DNA from: Terrimonas_A sp051954695
GTDB lineage: Bacteria > Bacteroidota > Bacteroidia > Chitinophagales > Chitinophagaceae
Direction: 5' to 3'
Assembly: GCA_051954695.1 (NCBI GenBank)
Contig: JBQCHL010000006.1
Location: forward strand, 124,001-188,000
DNA length: 64,000 bases
This document shows, in pieces, positions 42,913-51,644 of the stretch. The translations under genes were made by a program, and so were the position numbers. The first letter of the stretch is position 1, and each line of letters opens with the position of its first letter. The notes beneath the pieces are model-generated. The model saw only the letters and a program-made list of their open reading frames with translations, was not told the DNA's origin and did no database searches.

Positions 42913-43992
42913 ATGATAACGTTTCTAAAATTGGTAAAAGCTGTTCGAATTCACCTGGCATTTTTTGGCTTTTCTATTTTATGCTTCAGTTTTCAGCCTA
43001 TTGGTGACTCTGTTAAAGTATTTGGATATATCAAAGGAGCAAAGTCCGGACAAATAATAGTTACACTCAAGGATCTCGCAATTACAGTCCGGGAAGACAC
43101 GATCAATGTATACGCAGGTAATTTTTCATACGAAGCGCCACTTAAATATCCGCATATCATTGAATTCAAGTATAACAATCAGGCTATAGAATCTTTCATC
43201 GATCCGGGAACGACCCTTAGATTTTTAACTTCAGTGGATTCTTTTTCCAGTGGAAGTTTTGAGGGATCAAAAACCGAAAATGAACGGAAAGAAAGAGAGC
43301 ATCAGAAAGTATCCCGGTTCGCTGTTGAAAAACCGATGACGTCGATTGACTCTTTGCTTCTGTCTTTCACGATAGATAGCCTATGGTCAATGGAACATCG
43401 GCAATCTTATCTCACTTTGATGACGCTTGTAAGTAATATATACGATTTCAGGTTTACTGATGTATTACAGATTTACAATACGTCTCCTGATAATTATAAG
43501 AAAAGCATTCTTGGTCAAAAACTTTTGGCTCTTATCCGGGAATTAAAACCGACACCGGTAGGGTCTTCACCTCCAGGACTTATATGGAAAGATGTAAACG
43601 GGAAAAAGAAGAGTTTAAAAGAATTACGAAACGAAGGAGTAAAATATGCATTGCTTGACTTTTGGGGAAGCTATTGTATACCATGCATTGAAAATATTCC
43701 ATTACTAAAAAAAATCGATGACAAATACCGGCCTATCGGCTTAAGAATAGTCAGTATTTCAGTTGATAAAGATGAAGCGGCCTGGCGTAAGCGTATGTCT
43801 GAAGAAAAGATGGATCAATGGATTACCGGGATCGAAATAGCTCAAAACACGATCGAAGAGCAAATGGGTATTGAAATAATCCCGTCCTATTTTATTATTG
43901 ACTTGCGTTCATGGATAATAATCGGAAGATTTAATACAAGATCCCTTCGTCAGGGGCGAGCCGAACGACTGCTTGATATCTTATTAGAATAG
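42913..43992 (+). CDS. TlpA-like thioredoxin-fold protein with N-terminal DUF4369-like domain
   Basis: 359-aa exported protein with an N-terminal hydrophobic segment (about residues 13-29). An N-terminal beta-domain of DUF4369 type (VFGYIKGAKSGQIIVTLKDL) leads through a helical linker to a C-terminal thioredoxin domain (about 225-359) with the redox motif FWGSYCIPCIENIPLL (C-x-x-C near residue 256) and the cis-Pro region EIIPSYFIIDL. Such proteins reduce or isomerise disulfides in the periplasm. The gene looks more AT-rich than its neighbours and may have been acquired later than the pyrC operon it follows. Confidence 0.85.
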   Translation: MITFLKLVKAVRIHLAFFGFSILCFSFQPIGDSVKVFGYIKGAKSGQIIVTLKDLAITVREDTINVYAGNFSYEAPLKYPHIIEFKYNNQAIESFIDPGTTLRFLTSVDSFSSGSFEGSKTENERKEREHQKVSRFAVEKPMTSIDSLLLSFTIDSLWSMEHRQSYLTLMTLVSNIYDFRFTDVLQIYNTSPDNYKKSILGQKLLALIRELKPTPVGSSPPGLIWKDVNGKKKSLKELRNEGVKYALLDFWGSYCIPCIENIPLLKKIDDKYRPIGLRIVSISVDKDEAAWRKRMSEEKMDQWITGIEIAQNTIEEQMGIEIIPSYFIIDLRSWIIIGRFNTRSLRQGRAERLLDILLE

Positions 43993-44019
43993 TTTCTTAT
44001 TAATTCGCTCCCTCCAACC

Positions 44020-44091
44020 GTTAAAACATCTTTTTTTATCCCTATTTCACGATCCGAACAACGGGACAATACTTAATCAAGATGTTTTAAC
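44020..44091. repeat. Inverted repeat upstream of comM
   Basis: Perfect 13-bp arms GTTAAAACATCTT (44020-44032) and AAGATGTTTTAAC (44079-44091), 46 nt apart, between the TlpA-like gene and comM. The second arm ends 38 nt before the comM ATG. It can be a paired operator or a long-loop hairpin. Confidence 0.6.
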
Positions 44092-44129
44092 CCCCTTATC
44101 ACCCCAATCCTTTTCTCTACCTTTCCTCC

Positions 44130-45680
44130 ATGTTAGTCAAAACCTATGGCAGCGCTGTATATGGCGTGGAAGCCATCACTATTACCATTGAAGCCAACTG
44201 GATATCTTCTTCCGGAAAGGATTCTACTATTGTGGGGTTGCCTGACAGTGCCGTTAAGGAAAGCCTGCAAAGGATGGAAAGCGCCTTTAAGACTAACGGC
44301 TATATGGTGCCGCGAACTAAAGTAGTGATCAATATGGCGCCTGCGGATATCCGGAAAAGCGGGACTGCGTTTGACCTGCCAATAGCATTGGGTATATTAA
44401 GTGCATCGGAACAGATGCGCAATCCCGAGGCTTTAGCTTCCTACCTGATCATGGGAGAATTGAGTTTGGATGGGCAGGTGAGGTCGATCAAAGGGGCATT
44501 GCCGATTGCCATACAGGCACGCAAGGAAGGTTTTAAAGGATTGATCGTACCAAAAGCCAATGCACGGGAAGCAGGCATGGTCAATAACCTTGCTGTTTAT
44601 GGTGTAAGCCATATCAATGAAGTGATCCGTTTTTTTGAAGATGATGAAAAGGGATTGGAGCCTGTTTTCGTAAATACCCGCGACGAATTCTTTCACTCAC
44701 AATATGATTTCGAAATTGATTTTGTTGATGTAAAAGGCCAGGAGAATATTAAACGGGCACTGGAGATTGCGGCAGCCGGAGGTCATAATGCAGTCTTGAT
44801 CGGTCCGCCGGGAGCCGGCAAAACAATGCTGGCAAAAAGATTGCCTACCATATTACCGCCTTTGTCTTTACAGGAAGCATTGGAAACAACCAAGATCCAT
44901 TCTGTAGCTGGCAAGCTTCCCGAAAATTCTTCACTGATCTCCAGGCGGCCATTCCGTTCACCACATCATACTATCAGCGATGTAGCACTGGTGGGTGGTG
45001 GAGGCAACCCTCAACCCGGAGAAATTTCTCTCGCACACAATGGGGTATTATTCCTGGATGAGTTACCGGAGTTTAAACGCACTGTCTTAGAAGTAATGCG
45101 TCAACCGATGGAAGAAAGGAAAGTAAGTATTTCCCGTGCCAGGATAGCCCTGGACTTTCCGGCTTCATTTATGTTGATCGCTTCTATGAACCCCTGCCCT
45201 TGCGGCTATTATAATCACCCTGAGAAAGAATGCACTTGTCCGCCGGGAGCTGTTCAGAAATATTTGAATAAAGTCTCTGGGCCGCTGCTCGACAGAATAG
45301 ATCTTCATGTGGAAGTGACGCCGGTTGCTTTCAGTGAACTCTCATCAGCAAAACCACAGGAAAATTCCTCGCAGATCCGCGAGCGTGTTATTCTTGCAAG
45401 GGAAAGACAGACTGAACGATATAAAAATTACCCGGGTATTTATTCTAATGCACAAATCAGCAGTAAGATGCTGAAAGAAGTTTGTGCAATAAACCAGGTA
45501 GGGCATAACCTGTTGAAGGCCGCCATTACCAAACTAAACCTGTCGGCCCGTGCTTATGACAGGATATTGAAAGTGTCGAGAACAATTGCGGATTTATCGG
45601 GAAGTGAAGAGATAAAACCGGAATATTTAGCAGAAGCGATCCAGTACAGGAGCCTGGACAGGGAGGGATGGGCTGGATAA
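44130..45680 (+). CDS. comM: YifB family Mg chelatase-like AAA ATPase (ComM)
   Basis: Hexameric AAA+ helicase-like ATPase, 516 aa, of the YifB/ComM family; ComM promotes branch migration in natural transformation in Vibrio and Haemophilus. The N-terminal ribosomal S5-like domain (about residues 1-165: KTYGSAVYGVEA, PDSAVKESLQRMESAF) precedes the ATPase with Walker A LIGPPGAGKTMLAKRL near 224, FRSPHHTISDVALVGGG, Walker B VLFLDELPEF, and a Cys cluster in NPCPCGYYNHPEKECTCPPG. It is preceded by an inverted repeat and appears monocistronic. Confidence 0.95.
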   Translation: MLVKTYGSAVYGVEAITITIEANWISSSGKDSTIVGLPDSAVKESLQRMESAFKTNGYMVPRTKVVINMAPADIRKSGTAFDLPIALGILSASEQMRNPEALASYLIMGELSLDGQVRSIKGALPIAIQARKEGFKGLIVPKANAREAGMVNNLAVYGVSHINEVIRFFEDDEKGLEPVFVNTRDEFFHSQYDFEIDFVDVKGQENIKRALEIAAAGGHNAVLIGPPGAGKTMLAKRLPTILPPLSLQEALETTKIHSVAGKLPENSSLISRRPFRSPHHTISDVALVGGGGNPQPGEISLAHNGVLFLDELPEFKRTVLEVMRQPMEERKVSISRARIALDFPASFMLIASMNPCPCGYYNHPEKECTCPPGAVQKYLNKVSGPLLDRIDLHVEVTPVAFSELSSAKPQENSSQIRERVILARERQTERYKNYPGIYSNAQISSKMLKEVCAINQVGHNLLKAAITKLNLSARAYDRILKVSRTIADLSGSEEIKPEYLAEAIQYRSLDREGWAG

Positions 45681-45973
45681 AATAGTAGTTATCAAAATAT
45701 TAAATATGCGCCCATTCAACTGACAGCGAGTACCGGTCAGGATTTTTCTCAAAATCTCCCTGCCTGCCTCTGGCGGAAAATCTGAATTACAGCTCATTTT
45801 GACACTCATCCAATTTATTGTTTAAGTTCAAAACCGGTAAGGGAATCCGATTTCTAAACCTCCGTGCTCAAACTTTTAAACCGGATCGTTACGGGAACCT
45901 GCTAAGTTGTCATTTTTTCCGAACTTGTACGCTGTTTGCTTGTTCTTATTCTTTTACTGATTTCCCCACATTT
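45681..45973. other. Intergenic region before the ABC exporter
   Basis: 293 bp with no convincing gene, terminator or repeat. The downstream ABC frame is open back to a TTG at 45818 in this region, but the translation of that part has no resemblance to an exporter. Confidence 0.5.
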
Positions 45974-47749
45974 ATGAAGATACTTTTCCATTACCTGAAA
46001 CCATATCGATGGCTGGCTATTCTTACGTTAGTACTGGCAGGCATTAACATAGGCTTTTCTCTGATTGACCCGATCATCTTTGGCCGCCTGATCAACCTGG
46101 CAGCCAATTACTGGAAAGACCATACCCCCTACCAGCCTTTCTGGTGGAATTTCGCAGGCCCGGTATTCGGGCTTCTCGGCCTTTCCATGGGCGTTGCTAT
46201 GGTAAGCCGGATTGCTAAAGCGTTCCAGGATTATTTTCTCAATCTCATTACCCAGAAATTTGGCGCCAGTGTATTTACCGATGGCCTGCGCCATGCCATG
46301 CGCCTACCCTATCATGAGTTTGAGGACCAGCGTAGCGGTGAAACCCTGGGCATTCTGCAAAAGGTAAGAACAGATACAGAAAAATTCATCACCGCCTTTA
46401 TCAATATCCTTTTCCCGGTGATCGTTGGTATCGTCTTCGTGGCCATCTATGCCGTTACCATTCACTGGAGCTTACCGATCATTTATTTCGGTGGTATCGT
46501 TTTGCTGATTTTGATCTCCAACCTGCTGAGCAAAAAAATCAAGTCCGTTCAAAAAACCATTGTAGCCCAAACCACCGCACTGGCAGGAGCTACAACAGAA
46601 TCACTCCGGAATATTGAACTGGTAAAAAGCCTGGGCCTTACTCACCAGGAAATAGAGCGGTTGAACAAAAACACTTTCAAAATATTAGGGCTTGAGCTCA
46701 CCAAAGTAAAACGCATCCGCAGCATCAGTTTTATCCAGGGTACGTTCGTTAATACCCTTCGCCAGGTTATCCTGTTTATGTTGCTGTGGGTTGTGTATCA
46801 TGGTCAACTGGATGCAGGGCAACTGGCCACTATGCAGATATTTTCCTTCTTCGTTTTCGGACCATTACAGGAGATAGGCAATATCATCATGTCTTACCGC
46901 GAAGCCGAAGCTTCCCTGAATAATTTTGAAAACCTGATGAAGAAGGAACCAGAGCCCCAGGCTTCACATCCCAAACACCTGGGTGATATCGAAACACTGG
47001 AATTCCGTCATGTCGGCTTCAAACACCAGTCAGCACAACAAAGTGCGATCAGCAATATCAGCTTCAAGGCAAAGAAGGGAGAGACCATTGCTTTTGTCGG
47101 CCCCTCCGGTGCAGGCAAGTCCACCCTTATGAAATTGCTGGTGGGCCTTTATCGCCCGCAGCAGGGAAAGATCCTGTACAATAGCCTGAATGAGGAAGAG
47201 ATCAATTTTGATGATCTCCGCCGTCAGATCGGTTTTGTAACGCAGGACACTCAACTCTTCTCCGGCACAATCCGTGAAAATCTTTTATTCGTTAATCCGG
47301 AAGCTACAGAAGAAGATGTTCAGGATGTATTGCAAAAAGCATCCTGCCAAAACCTTCTTGCCCGTGCAGAAAAAGGACTGGACACAACGATCGGTGAAGG
47401 CGGATTGAAATTATCAGGAGGTGAAAAGCAACGGATCTCTATCGCAAGGGCCTTGCTGCGCAAGCCTAAATTATTATTGTTTGATGAAGCCACTTCTGCA
47501 TTGGATTCGCTGACAGAAGAAGAGATCACGGATACCATTCGTTTCATTTCTGCTGAAGGCAACCAGATCACGATCCTGATCGCCCACCGCTTGTCTACCA
47601 TCATGCATGCAGATCGTATTTATGTACTGGAAAAAGGAGATGTAGTGGAAACCGGGAATCATAACAGCCTGCTTGAAGAGAAAGGATTGTATTATGCCAT
47701 GTGGAGGCAGCAGATCGGAGAGAGAAAGGCTAAGCTACAGCTTGGGTAG
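45974..47749 (+). CDS. ABC exporter, fused permease and ATPase
   Basis: Half-transporter of 591 aa in the type I exporter fold. Six transmembrane segments lie in residues 10-300, followed by the nucleotide-binding domain: Walker A AFVGPSGAGKSTLMKLLVGL near 377, Q-loop FVTQDTQLFSGTIRENL, signature KLSGGEKQRISIARALL and Walker B LLLFDEATSALDS. The H-loop is ILIAHRLSTI. ATG 45974 (MKILFHYLKPYRWL) is the family-like start. The substrate is unknown (lipid or drug exporters of this form cannot be told apart). It forms a homodimer in the absence of a partner gene. Confidence 0.92.
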   Translation: MKILFHYLKPYRWLAILTLVLAGINIGFSLIDPIIFGRLINLAANYWKDHTPYQPFWWNFAGPVFGLLGLSMGVAMVSRIAKAFQDYFLNLITQKFGASVFTDGLRHAMRLPYHEFEDQRSGETLGILQKVRTDTEKFITAFINILFPVIVGIVFVAIYAVTIHWSLPIIYFGGIVLLILISNLLSKKIKSVQKTIVAQTTALAGATTESLRNIELVKSLGLTHQEIERLNKNTFKILGLELTKVKRIRSISFIQGTFVNTLRQVILFMLLWVVYHGQLDAGQLATMQIFSFFVFGPLQEIGNIIMSYREAEASLNNFENLMKKEPEPQASHPKHLGDIETLEFRHVGFKHQSAQQSAISNISFKAKKGETIAFVGPSGAGKSTLMKLLVGLYRPQQGKILYNSLNEEEINFDDLRRQIGFVTQDTQLFSGTIRENLLFVNPEATEEDVQDVLQKASCQNLLARAEKGLDTTIGEGGLKLSGGEKQRISIARALLRKPKLLLFDEATSALDSLTEEEITDTIRFISAEGNQITILIAHRLSTIMHADRIYVLEKGDVVETGNHNSLLEEKGLYYAMWRQQIGERKAKLQLG

Positions 47750-47793
47750 ATTTTTCTCACTAAGTTTATATAGCACCTGTTGAAGAATTTATG

Positions 47794-47875
47794 TCCCACT
47801 AAGACAACAAAGACCACAAAGAAATTAAAACGGAAGTTCTATTATTTCTTTGTGGTCTTTGTTGTCTTAGTGGGA
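47794..47875. repeat. Palindromic intergenic repeat (family 1, copy C) next to the GxxExxY gene
   Basis: Perfect 32-bp arms (47794-47825 and 47844-47875) with an 18-nt spacer. The left arm reads TCCCACTAAGACAACAAAG and continues ACCACAAAGAAAT. It has the same orientation as copy B, with CCCAC outermost. It lies 44 nt after the ABC exporter stop and 83 nt before the ATG of the GxxExxY-family gene. Confidence 0.9.
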
Positions 47876-47958
47876 TACCCGTTTTCTACCGGAAAAAAAC
47901 GCAAAAAACTGAGGGAAACCACATTTTCTTTACCTGAGGAGTTTTTAGCTTGCTTCTT

Positions 47959-48345
47959 ATGACGGAAAATGAATTGGCAACTATCGCAGTGGATATCTGC
48001 TATAAAATACATTATGCACTTGGCCCGGGCCTGCTGGAGAGTGTATATGAGGCTGCGTTTGCTTACGAACTCGATCAGCTTGGTATCCCCTATAAGAGAC
48101 AACATGGAATTGAAGTGGTTTATGAAGATGTTATCATTGATATAGGATTCAGAGTAGATATTCTTATAGAGAATAAACTCATTATCGAGTTCAAATCAGT
48201 TGAGCACCTGGAAAAAGTCCATCACAAAATCGTACTTACCTATTTAAAACTTTCCCACATAAAGCTCGGCCTTCTTGTAAACTTTAACGTCCCACTCATT
48301 AAAGAAGGGATTTTCCGGAAAATAAACGGTTACCTCGAAGAATAA
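47959..48345 (+). CDS. GxxExxY family protein (PD-(D/E)XK nuclease fold)
   Basis: 128-aa soluble protein of the GxxExxY family (PDDEXK_3-like). The naming motif GPGLLESVYEAAFAYEL is at about residues 21-37; the nuclease-type core follows as FRVDILIENKLIIEFKS (Asp near 75, then E-x-K), with KVHHKIVLTYLKLS and the C-terminal GLLVNFNVPLIKEGIFR. The active-site residues of a PD-(D/E)XK enzyme are intact. The family is common and often multicopy in Bacteroidota, and its role is unknown. ATG 47959 is chosen over TTG 47950. It directly follows palindrome C, which raises the question whether the protein acts on the repeats. Confidence 0.88.
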   Translation: MTENELATIAVDICYKIHYALGPGLLESVYEAAFAYELDQLGIPYKRQHGIEVVYEDVIIDIGFRVDILIENKLIIEFKSVEHLEKVHHKIVLTYLKLSHIKLGLLVNFNVPLIKEGIFRKINGYLEE

Positions 48346-48384
48346 AACTTTGTAGATTTGACTCCTTCAGAAAAAAAGCCATCT

Positions 48385-48687
48385 ATGTTCCATTTCCTTT
48401 TCGGCATCAGCAAGCTAAAAAATGCCCTGCGAAACGGTGCCGTCATCATTGACCTCCGCTCACCCCGTGAGTTTGATGAAGGCCATATACCCGATTCCAT
48501 CAACATCCCGGTAGACAGGATCCCTATCAATGCTGCCAGGATCAAAGCGATGAACTGCCCGGTTATTCTCTGCGGCCATTCAGGCTCTATAGGCAATGCC
48601 CGTAATTACCTGCTCAACCATGGCGTTAAAGAAGTATATAATGGCGGCAGATGGACGAAAGTGCTGAATCTGAGCCGCTCTATTTAA
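48385..48687 (+). CDS. Rhodanese-like domain protein
   Basis: Single rhodanese domain of about 100 aa. VIIDLRSPREFDEGHIPDSI (residues 21-40) is the N-terminal signature, and VILCGHSGSIGNARNYL holds the catalytic Cys near residue 62 in the form C-G-H-S-G-S. The domain transfers sulfane sulfur or serves in sulfur relay; the loop differs from the usual C-R-S-G-x-R, so activity is uncertain. ATG 48385 is preferred over TTG 48358. It follows the GxxExxY gene and ends before a bidirectional terminator. Confidence 0.85.
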   Translation: MFHFLFGISKLKNALRNGAVIIDLRSPREFDEGHIPDSINIPVDRIPINAARIKAMNCPVILCGHSGSIGNARNYLLNHGVKEVYNGGRWTKVLNLSRSI

Positions 48688-48715
48688 AATTTCATTCAGA
48701 TCATTTAATAAACTA

Positions 48716-48743
48716 AAAGCCGGATCAAGATTGATCCGGCTTT
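48716..48743. terminator. Bidirectional terminator between rhodanese and TonB receptor genes
   Basis: Perfect arms AAAGCCGGATCAA (48716-48728) and TTGATCCGGCTTT (48731-48743), positioned between two convergent genes. Confidence 0.85.
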
Positions 48744-48773
48744 GTCATTATAGATTCATTCTTCCTATATGGA

Positions 48774-51161
48774 TCACCACTTAAACTCCAATGGCACGCT
48801 CAACTTCACACCAAAATTCCTTCCCACATTATATACCCCCTGGCGGCCTGTAGCATTATTCACTGCTGTATATTTCAGCCGGCTCAGGTGATTCTGATAA
48901 GCCACATCACCAAGGTTCATCCCACTCAGGTTGATGCTGAACAAAGTTTTTCCCCTGCTCACAATATCTGTACCCACAGATACTCCCACCAGCCAGTAGC
49001 TACCGGTAGCAGTTTCTGTATTAAAGCCGGTAAAGGCTTTGTCTTGTTTGAAAGTGTAATCACTTTCCAGGCTCACGTACAGGTTGCGGAATGATTTTCC
49101 CTTCGGCAGAAAATTGCCTTTCAATTGCGACAACAAACGGGCTGCCGGCATATTCGGTACATTCTTCGAACCGTCCACTGCATCGGTGAACTGAGCACGG
49201 GTATAGGAAAATGTATTTTCAAAATGAAGCCAGTCCAGCGGATGAGGGTGAATATCCATATTGAACTCTACTCCATACAGGTTGGCGCTTTGCTGATCAA
49301 ACCTGAACACATTCAGCTCATTTCCATTATCGGGGTCTACAATAATGGAATCAGCACCTGCTCCGCTCAACACTTTCTCATAGTAAATAAAATTGCTGAC
49401 CCGGTTGTAAAATAAACCTGCTCCGAGTGTGATATGCTCTGTATTCAATTCCACGCCGCCATCGATCTGCAAACTGGTTTCTGATTTCAGGTTAAGATTA
49501 CCTACTTCATAACGGTTGGTTCCTTCGTGCGCACCATTGCTTGATAATTCCGCCAGTGTGGGTGATCTGAAACCTCTTGCCACATTCAACTTCAGGCTCA
49601 ACTGTTTGGTTGCTTCATAACTAAGCCCGGCACTTCCGGATACATTGGAAAAGTTTTTAGAGAACTGATCAAACTTTATATCTGTTCCCTCCATCATTTC
49701 CTTTCCATTCACATGGCGGTTATCAAAACGAAGCCCGCCACTCAGTGATAATTTATCTTTATGATACTGGGTAAATACAAATCCGCCGATATCGAACAGA
49801 TCATAATCCGGTATCAATGCTTCTTCGGCGCGGTTCTCATTTTTTTGTGACATACCTGTTACGCCTACACTGGTTCTCCAGGAGCCTGTATACGGCAGGG
49901 TCAATTTTGCAGAGTAATTAACCGTCTTCAGATCAAAATAAGCTTCCGGCTCATTGATATTATCCGGATCACCAAATTCCCTGCGCTGATTGCGCTGATA
50001 TCCTACCAGTACGTCCAGCTTGCTTCTGCCGATATTGAAACTGTTGTCCGTATTGATCTTGAAATGCTGTATATGCTGGAATGGAACAAATGGTGTCACT
50101 TTATTAAAGTCTTCGCTGGTTGCGATCTCTTCATCACCGCCTGCTACCGGTTTGAGGAACTGCCCTGTTACAGGATCACGCTCTCCTTCCACCATACCTG
50201 TATGCTGGTTAAAATTGCTGGCCCTCAAATAAGTATGGCCCCAGGAACCGCTATAACCGAGCATCCCGCCAAAGTTCTTATTATAAAATTTAGAGTTGAA
50301 AACATTGCCATCGTATTTGTTCTTATAATCAGCCGCTCCTTTATATGAGCCATATGCATTAAAACTGAATCCGTTCTTTGTGCCGCTGATATCAGCATAA
50401 GTACCGCGGAGCTTGCTGTTGCTCTGGTATTCGCCCAGCACATTGGCCCTGATCGTTCCTTCCGGTGCAGGCATCAGGGTTTGAATATTGATCACACCTG
50501 CCAGCGCGTCTGATCCATACATTAGTGAGGCGGGTCCTTTCAGCACTTCTATTCTTTGTGCGCTGTAATCATCTATCTCTATTCCGTGCTCATCGCCCCA
50601 TTGCTGGCCTTCCTGGCGGATGCCATCATTTACCACTACCACGCGATTGTATCCCAGGCCACGGATAAAGGGCTTGGAGATGGCAGGGCCTGTGGTCAAT
50701 GCGTTCACACCCGGAATATGTGTCAGCGTATTGATAATATTGGATGAACTGATCTTCATCAGCTCTGTTTTTTTCAGAATTGCGACAGGTTGGGGAGATT
50801 GTTTCAACCTTGTTGCTGTAGATACACCGGTTACGGTCACGCCCTCCTGTTCTACTACAGCATCTTTCAAAATGAAATTCTTTTCAGTATTCCCATTGAT
50901 CTCAACAGTTTCTACAATGCTTTCATGCCCGATATAAGATACTTCCACCAGGTATTTCCCGGCAGGTAATGAAGTGGTTTTGTATATGCCATTTGCATCT
51001 GAAATAGCGTCCCTGTTCACATCATGTATACGAACAGTAGCTCCGGCCAGGGGAGTGCCATCACTCTCCTGTGTAATTTTCCCTGTAAGTGTTGATTTGG
51101 TTTGGCCCCATGCACCCATTCCCAGGCACAGGCTGATAAAAGAAAATAATACAACTTTCAT
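48774..51161 (-). CDS. TonB-dependent receptor with carboxypeptidase-like N-terminal domain
   Basis: Outer membrane active transporter of 795 aa. A signal peptide (ending GAWGQ) is followed by a carboxypeptidase-regulatory-like domain (about residues 25-105), the plug (TRLKQSPQPVAILKKTELM, then FIRGLGYNRVVVVNDGIRQE, IEVLKGPASLMYGSDALAGV) and a 22-strand barrel. The plug segment RQEGQQWGDEHGIEID resembles metal-linked receptors of the ZnuD type, and a small Cys-containing secreted protein is encoded just upstream, so metal uptake is a guess. The frame is open 27 codons upstream (51242), but ATG 51161 precedes the signal peptide. Confidence 0.92.
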   Translation of the reverse strand: MKVVLFSFISLCLGMGAWGQTKSTLTGKITQESDGTPLAGATVRIHDVNRDAISDANGIYKTTSLPAGKYLVEVSYIGHESIVETVEINGNTEKNFILKDAVVEQEGVTVTGVSTATRLKQSPQPVAILKKTELMKISSSNIINTLTHIPGVNALTTGPAISKPFIRGLGYNRVVVVNDGIRQEGQQWGDEHGIEIDDYSAQRIEVLKGPASLMYGSDALAGVINIQTLMPAPEGTIRANVLGEYQSNSKLRGTYADISGTKNGFSFNAYGSYKGAADYKNKYDGNVFNSKFYNKNFGGMLGYSGSWGHTYLRASNFNQHTGMVEGERDPVTGQFLKPVAGGDEEIATSEDFNKVTPFVPFQHIQHFKINTDNSFNIGRSKLDVLVGYQRNQRREFGDPDNINEPEAYFDLKTVNYSAKLTLPYTGSWRTSVGVTGMSQKNENRAEEALIPDYDLFDIGGFVFTQYHKDKLSLSGGLRFDNRHVNGKEMMEGTDIKFDQFSKNFSNVSGSAGLSYEATKQLSLKLNVARGFRSPTLAELSSNGAHEGTNRYEVGNLNLKSETSLQIDGGVELNTEHITLGAGLFYNRVSNFIYYEKVLSGAGADSIIVDPDNGNELNVFRFDQQSANLYGVEFNMDIHPHPLDWLHFENTFSYTRAQFTDAVDGSKNVPNMPAARLLSQLKGNFLPKGKSFRNLYVSLESDYTFKQDKAFTGFNTETATGSYWLVGVSVGTDIVSRGKTLFSINLSGMNLGDVAYQNHLSRLKYTAVNNATGRQGVYNVGRNFGVKLSVPLEFKW

Positions 51162-51251
51162 AAATAAATTAATTACGCTGGTACGATAAAATGAATAATA
51201 AGCAGTGGCAGGCATAAACAGCCTCGCCAATACAGCAATCAAAAAGAAATC

Positions 51252-51587
51252 TTACAGTACCAGTGCAGGGGGGCCGCGAAGAGCAGAAGAAATTACAGGA
51301 CGGAAGGAAATGCTGGCACGGAAAAAAGAAGTTGGAGTTTGATATTCCGTTACCGGGGTTGGGAGTACGATTTCCTCTGTCTCTGTGAAAGGCATAAGGA
51401 AATCATCAATACAATTACAGGCAAAACTTATTTCCTTGGTGCCTTCTTTCTGAGAGGGCAGTAAGGGACGGCTAAGGTCCTGGCCATGAAACAGGTTATG
51501 GAGGAAAAGATCCGCCCCCACTTTCTGTGAAAAGACCAGCAATAGTGCAAAAGTTGCACAGCGCAGTATAAACCGACGAGCCTTCAT
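51252..51587 (-). CDS. Small secreted Cys-containing protein upstream of the TonB receptor
   Basis: About 111 aa from ATG 51587; the frame is open to 51626. A hydrophobic segment (about residues 6-24, ending KVGAD) suggests a signal peptide or anchor. A C-x-C pair is in SFACNCIDDF, and the C-terminus is SALRGPPALVL. Small secreted proteins with C-x-C motifs and a C-terminal PP-x-L tail accompany metal-related transport genes in Bacteroidota, which suggests a link with the receptor 90 nt downstream. No family could be assigned with certainty. Confidence 0.55.
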   Translation of the reverse strand: MKARRFILRCATFALLLVFSQKVGADLFLHNLFHGQDLSRPLLPSQKEGTKEISFACNCIDDFLMPFTETEEIVLPTPVTEYQTPTSFFRASISFRPVISSALRGPPALVL

Positions 51588-51644
51588 TGAACTTGCAAGG
51601 TAAGGAAATTTGCAACACCAGTTCATTTTTTGTATGAACGGGAA

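Noticed and set aside
45818..45973. Upstream extension of the ABC exporter frame
   Set aside because: Starts at TTG and encodes 52 residues without exporter features; the family-like start is ATG 45974.
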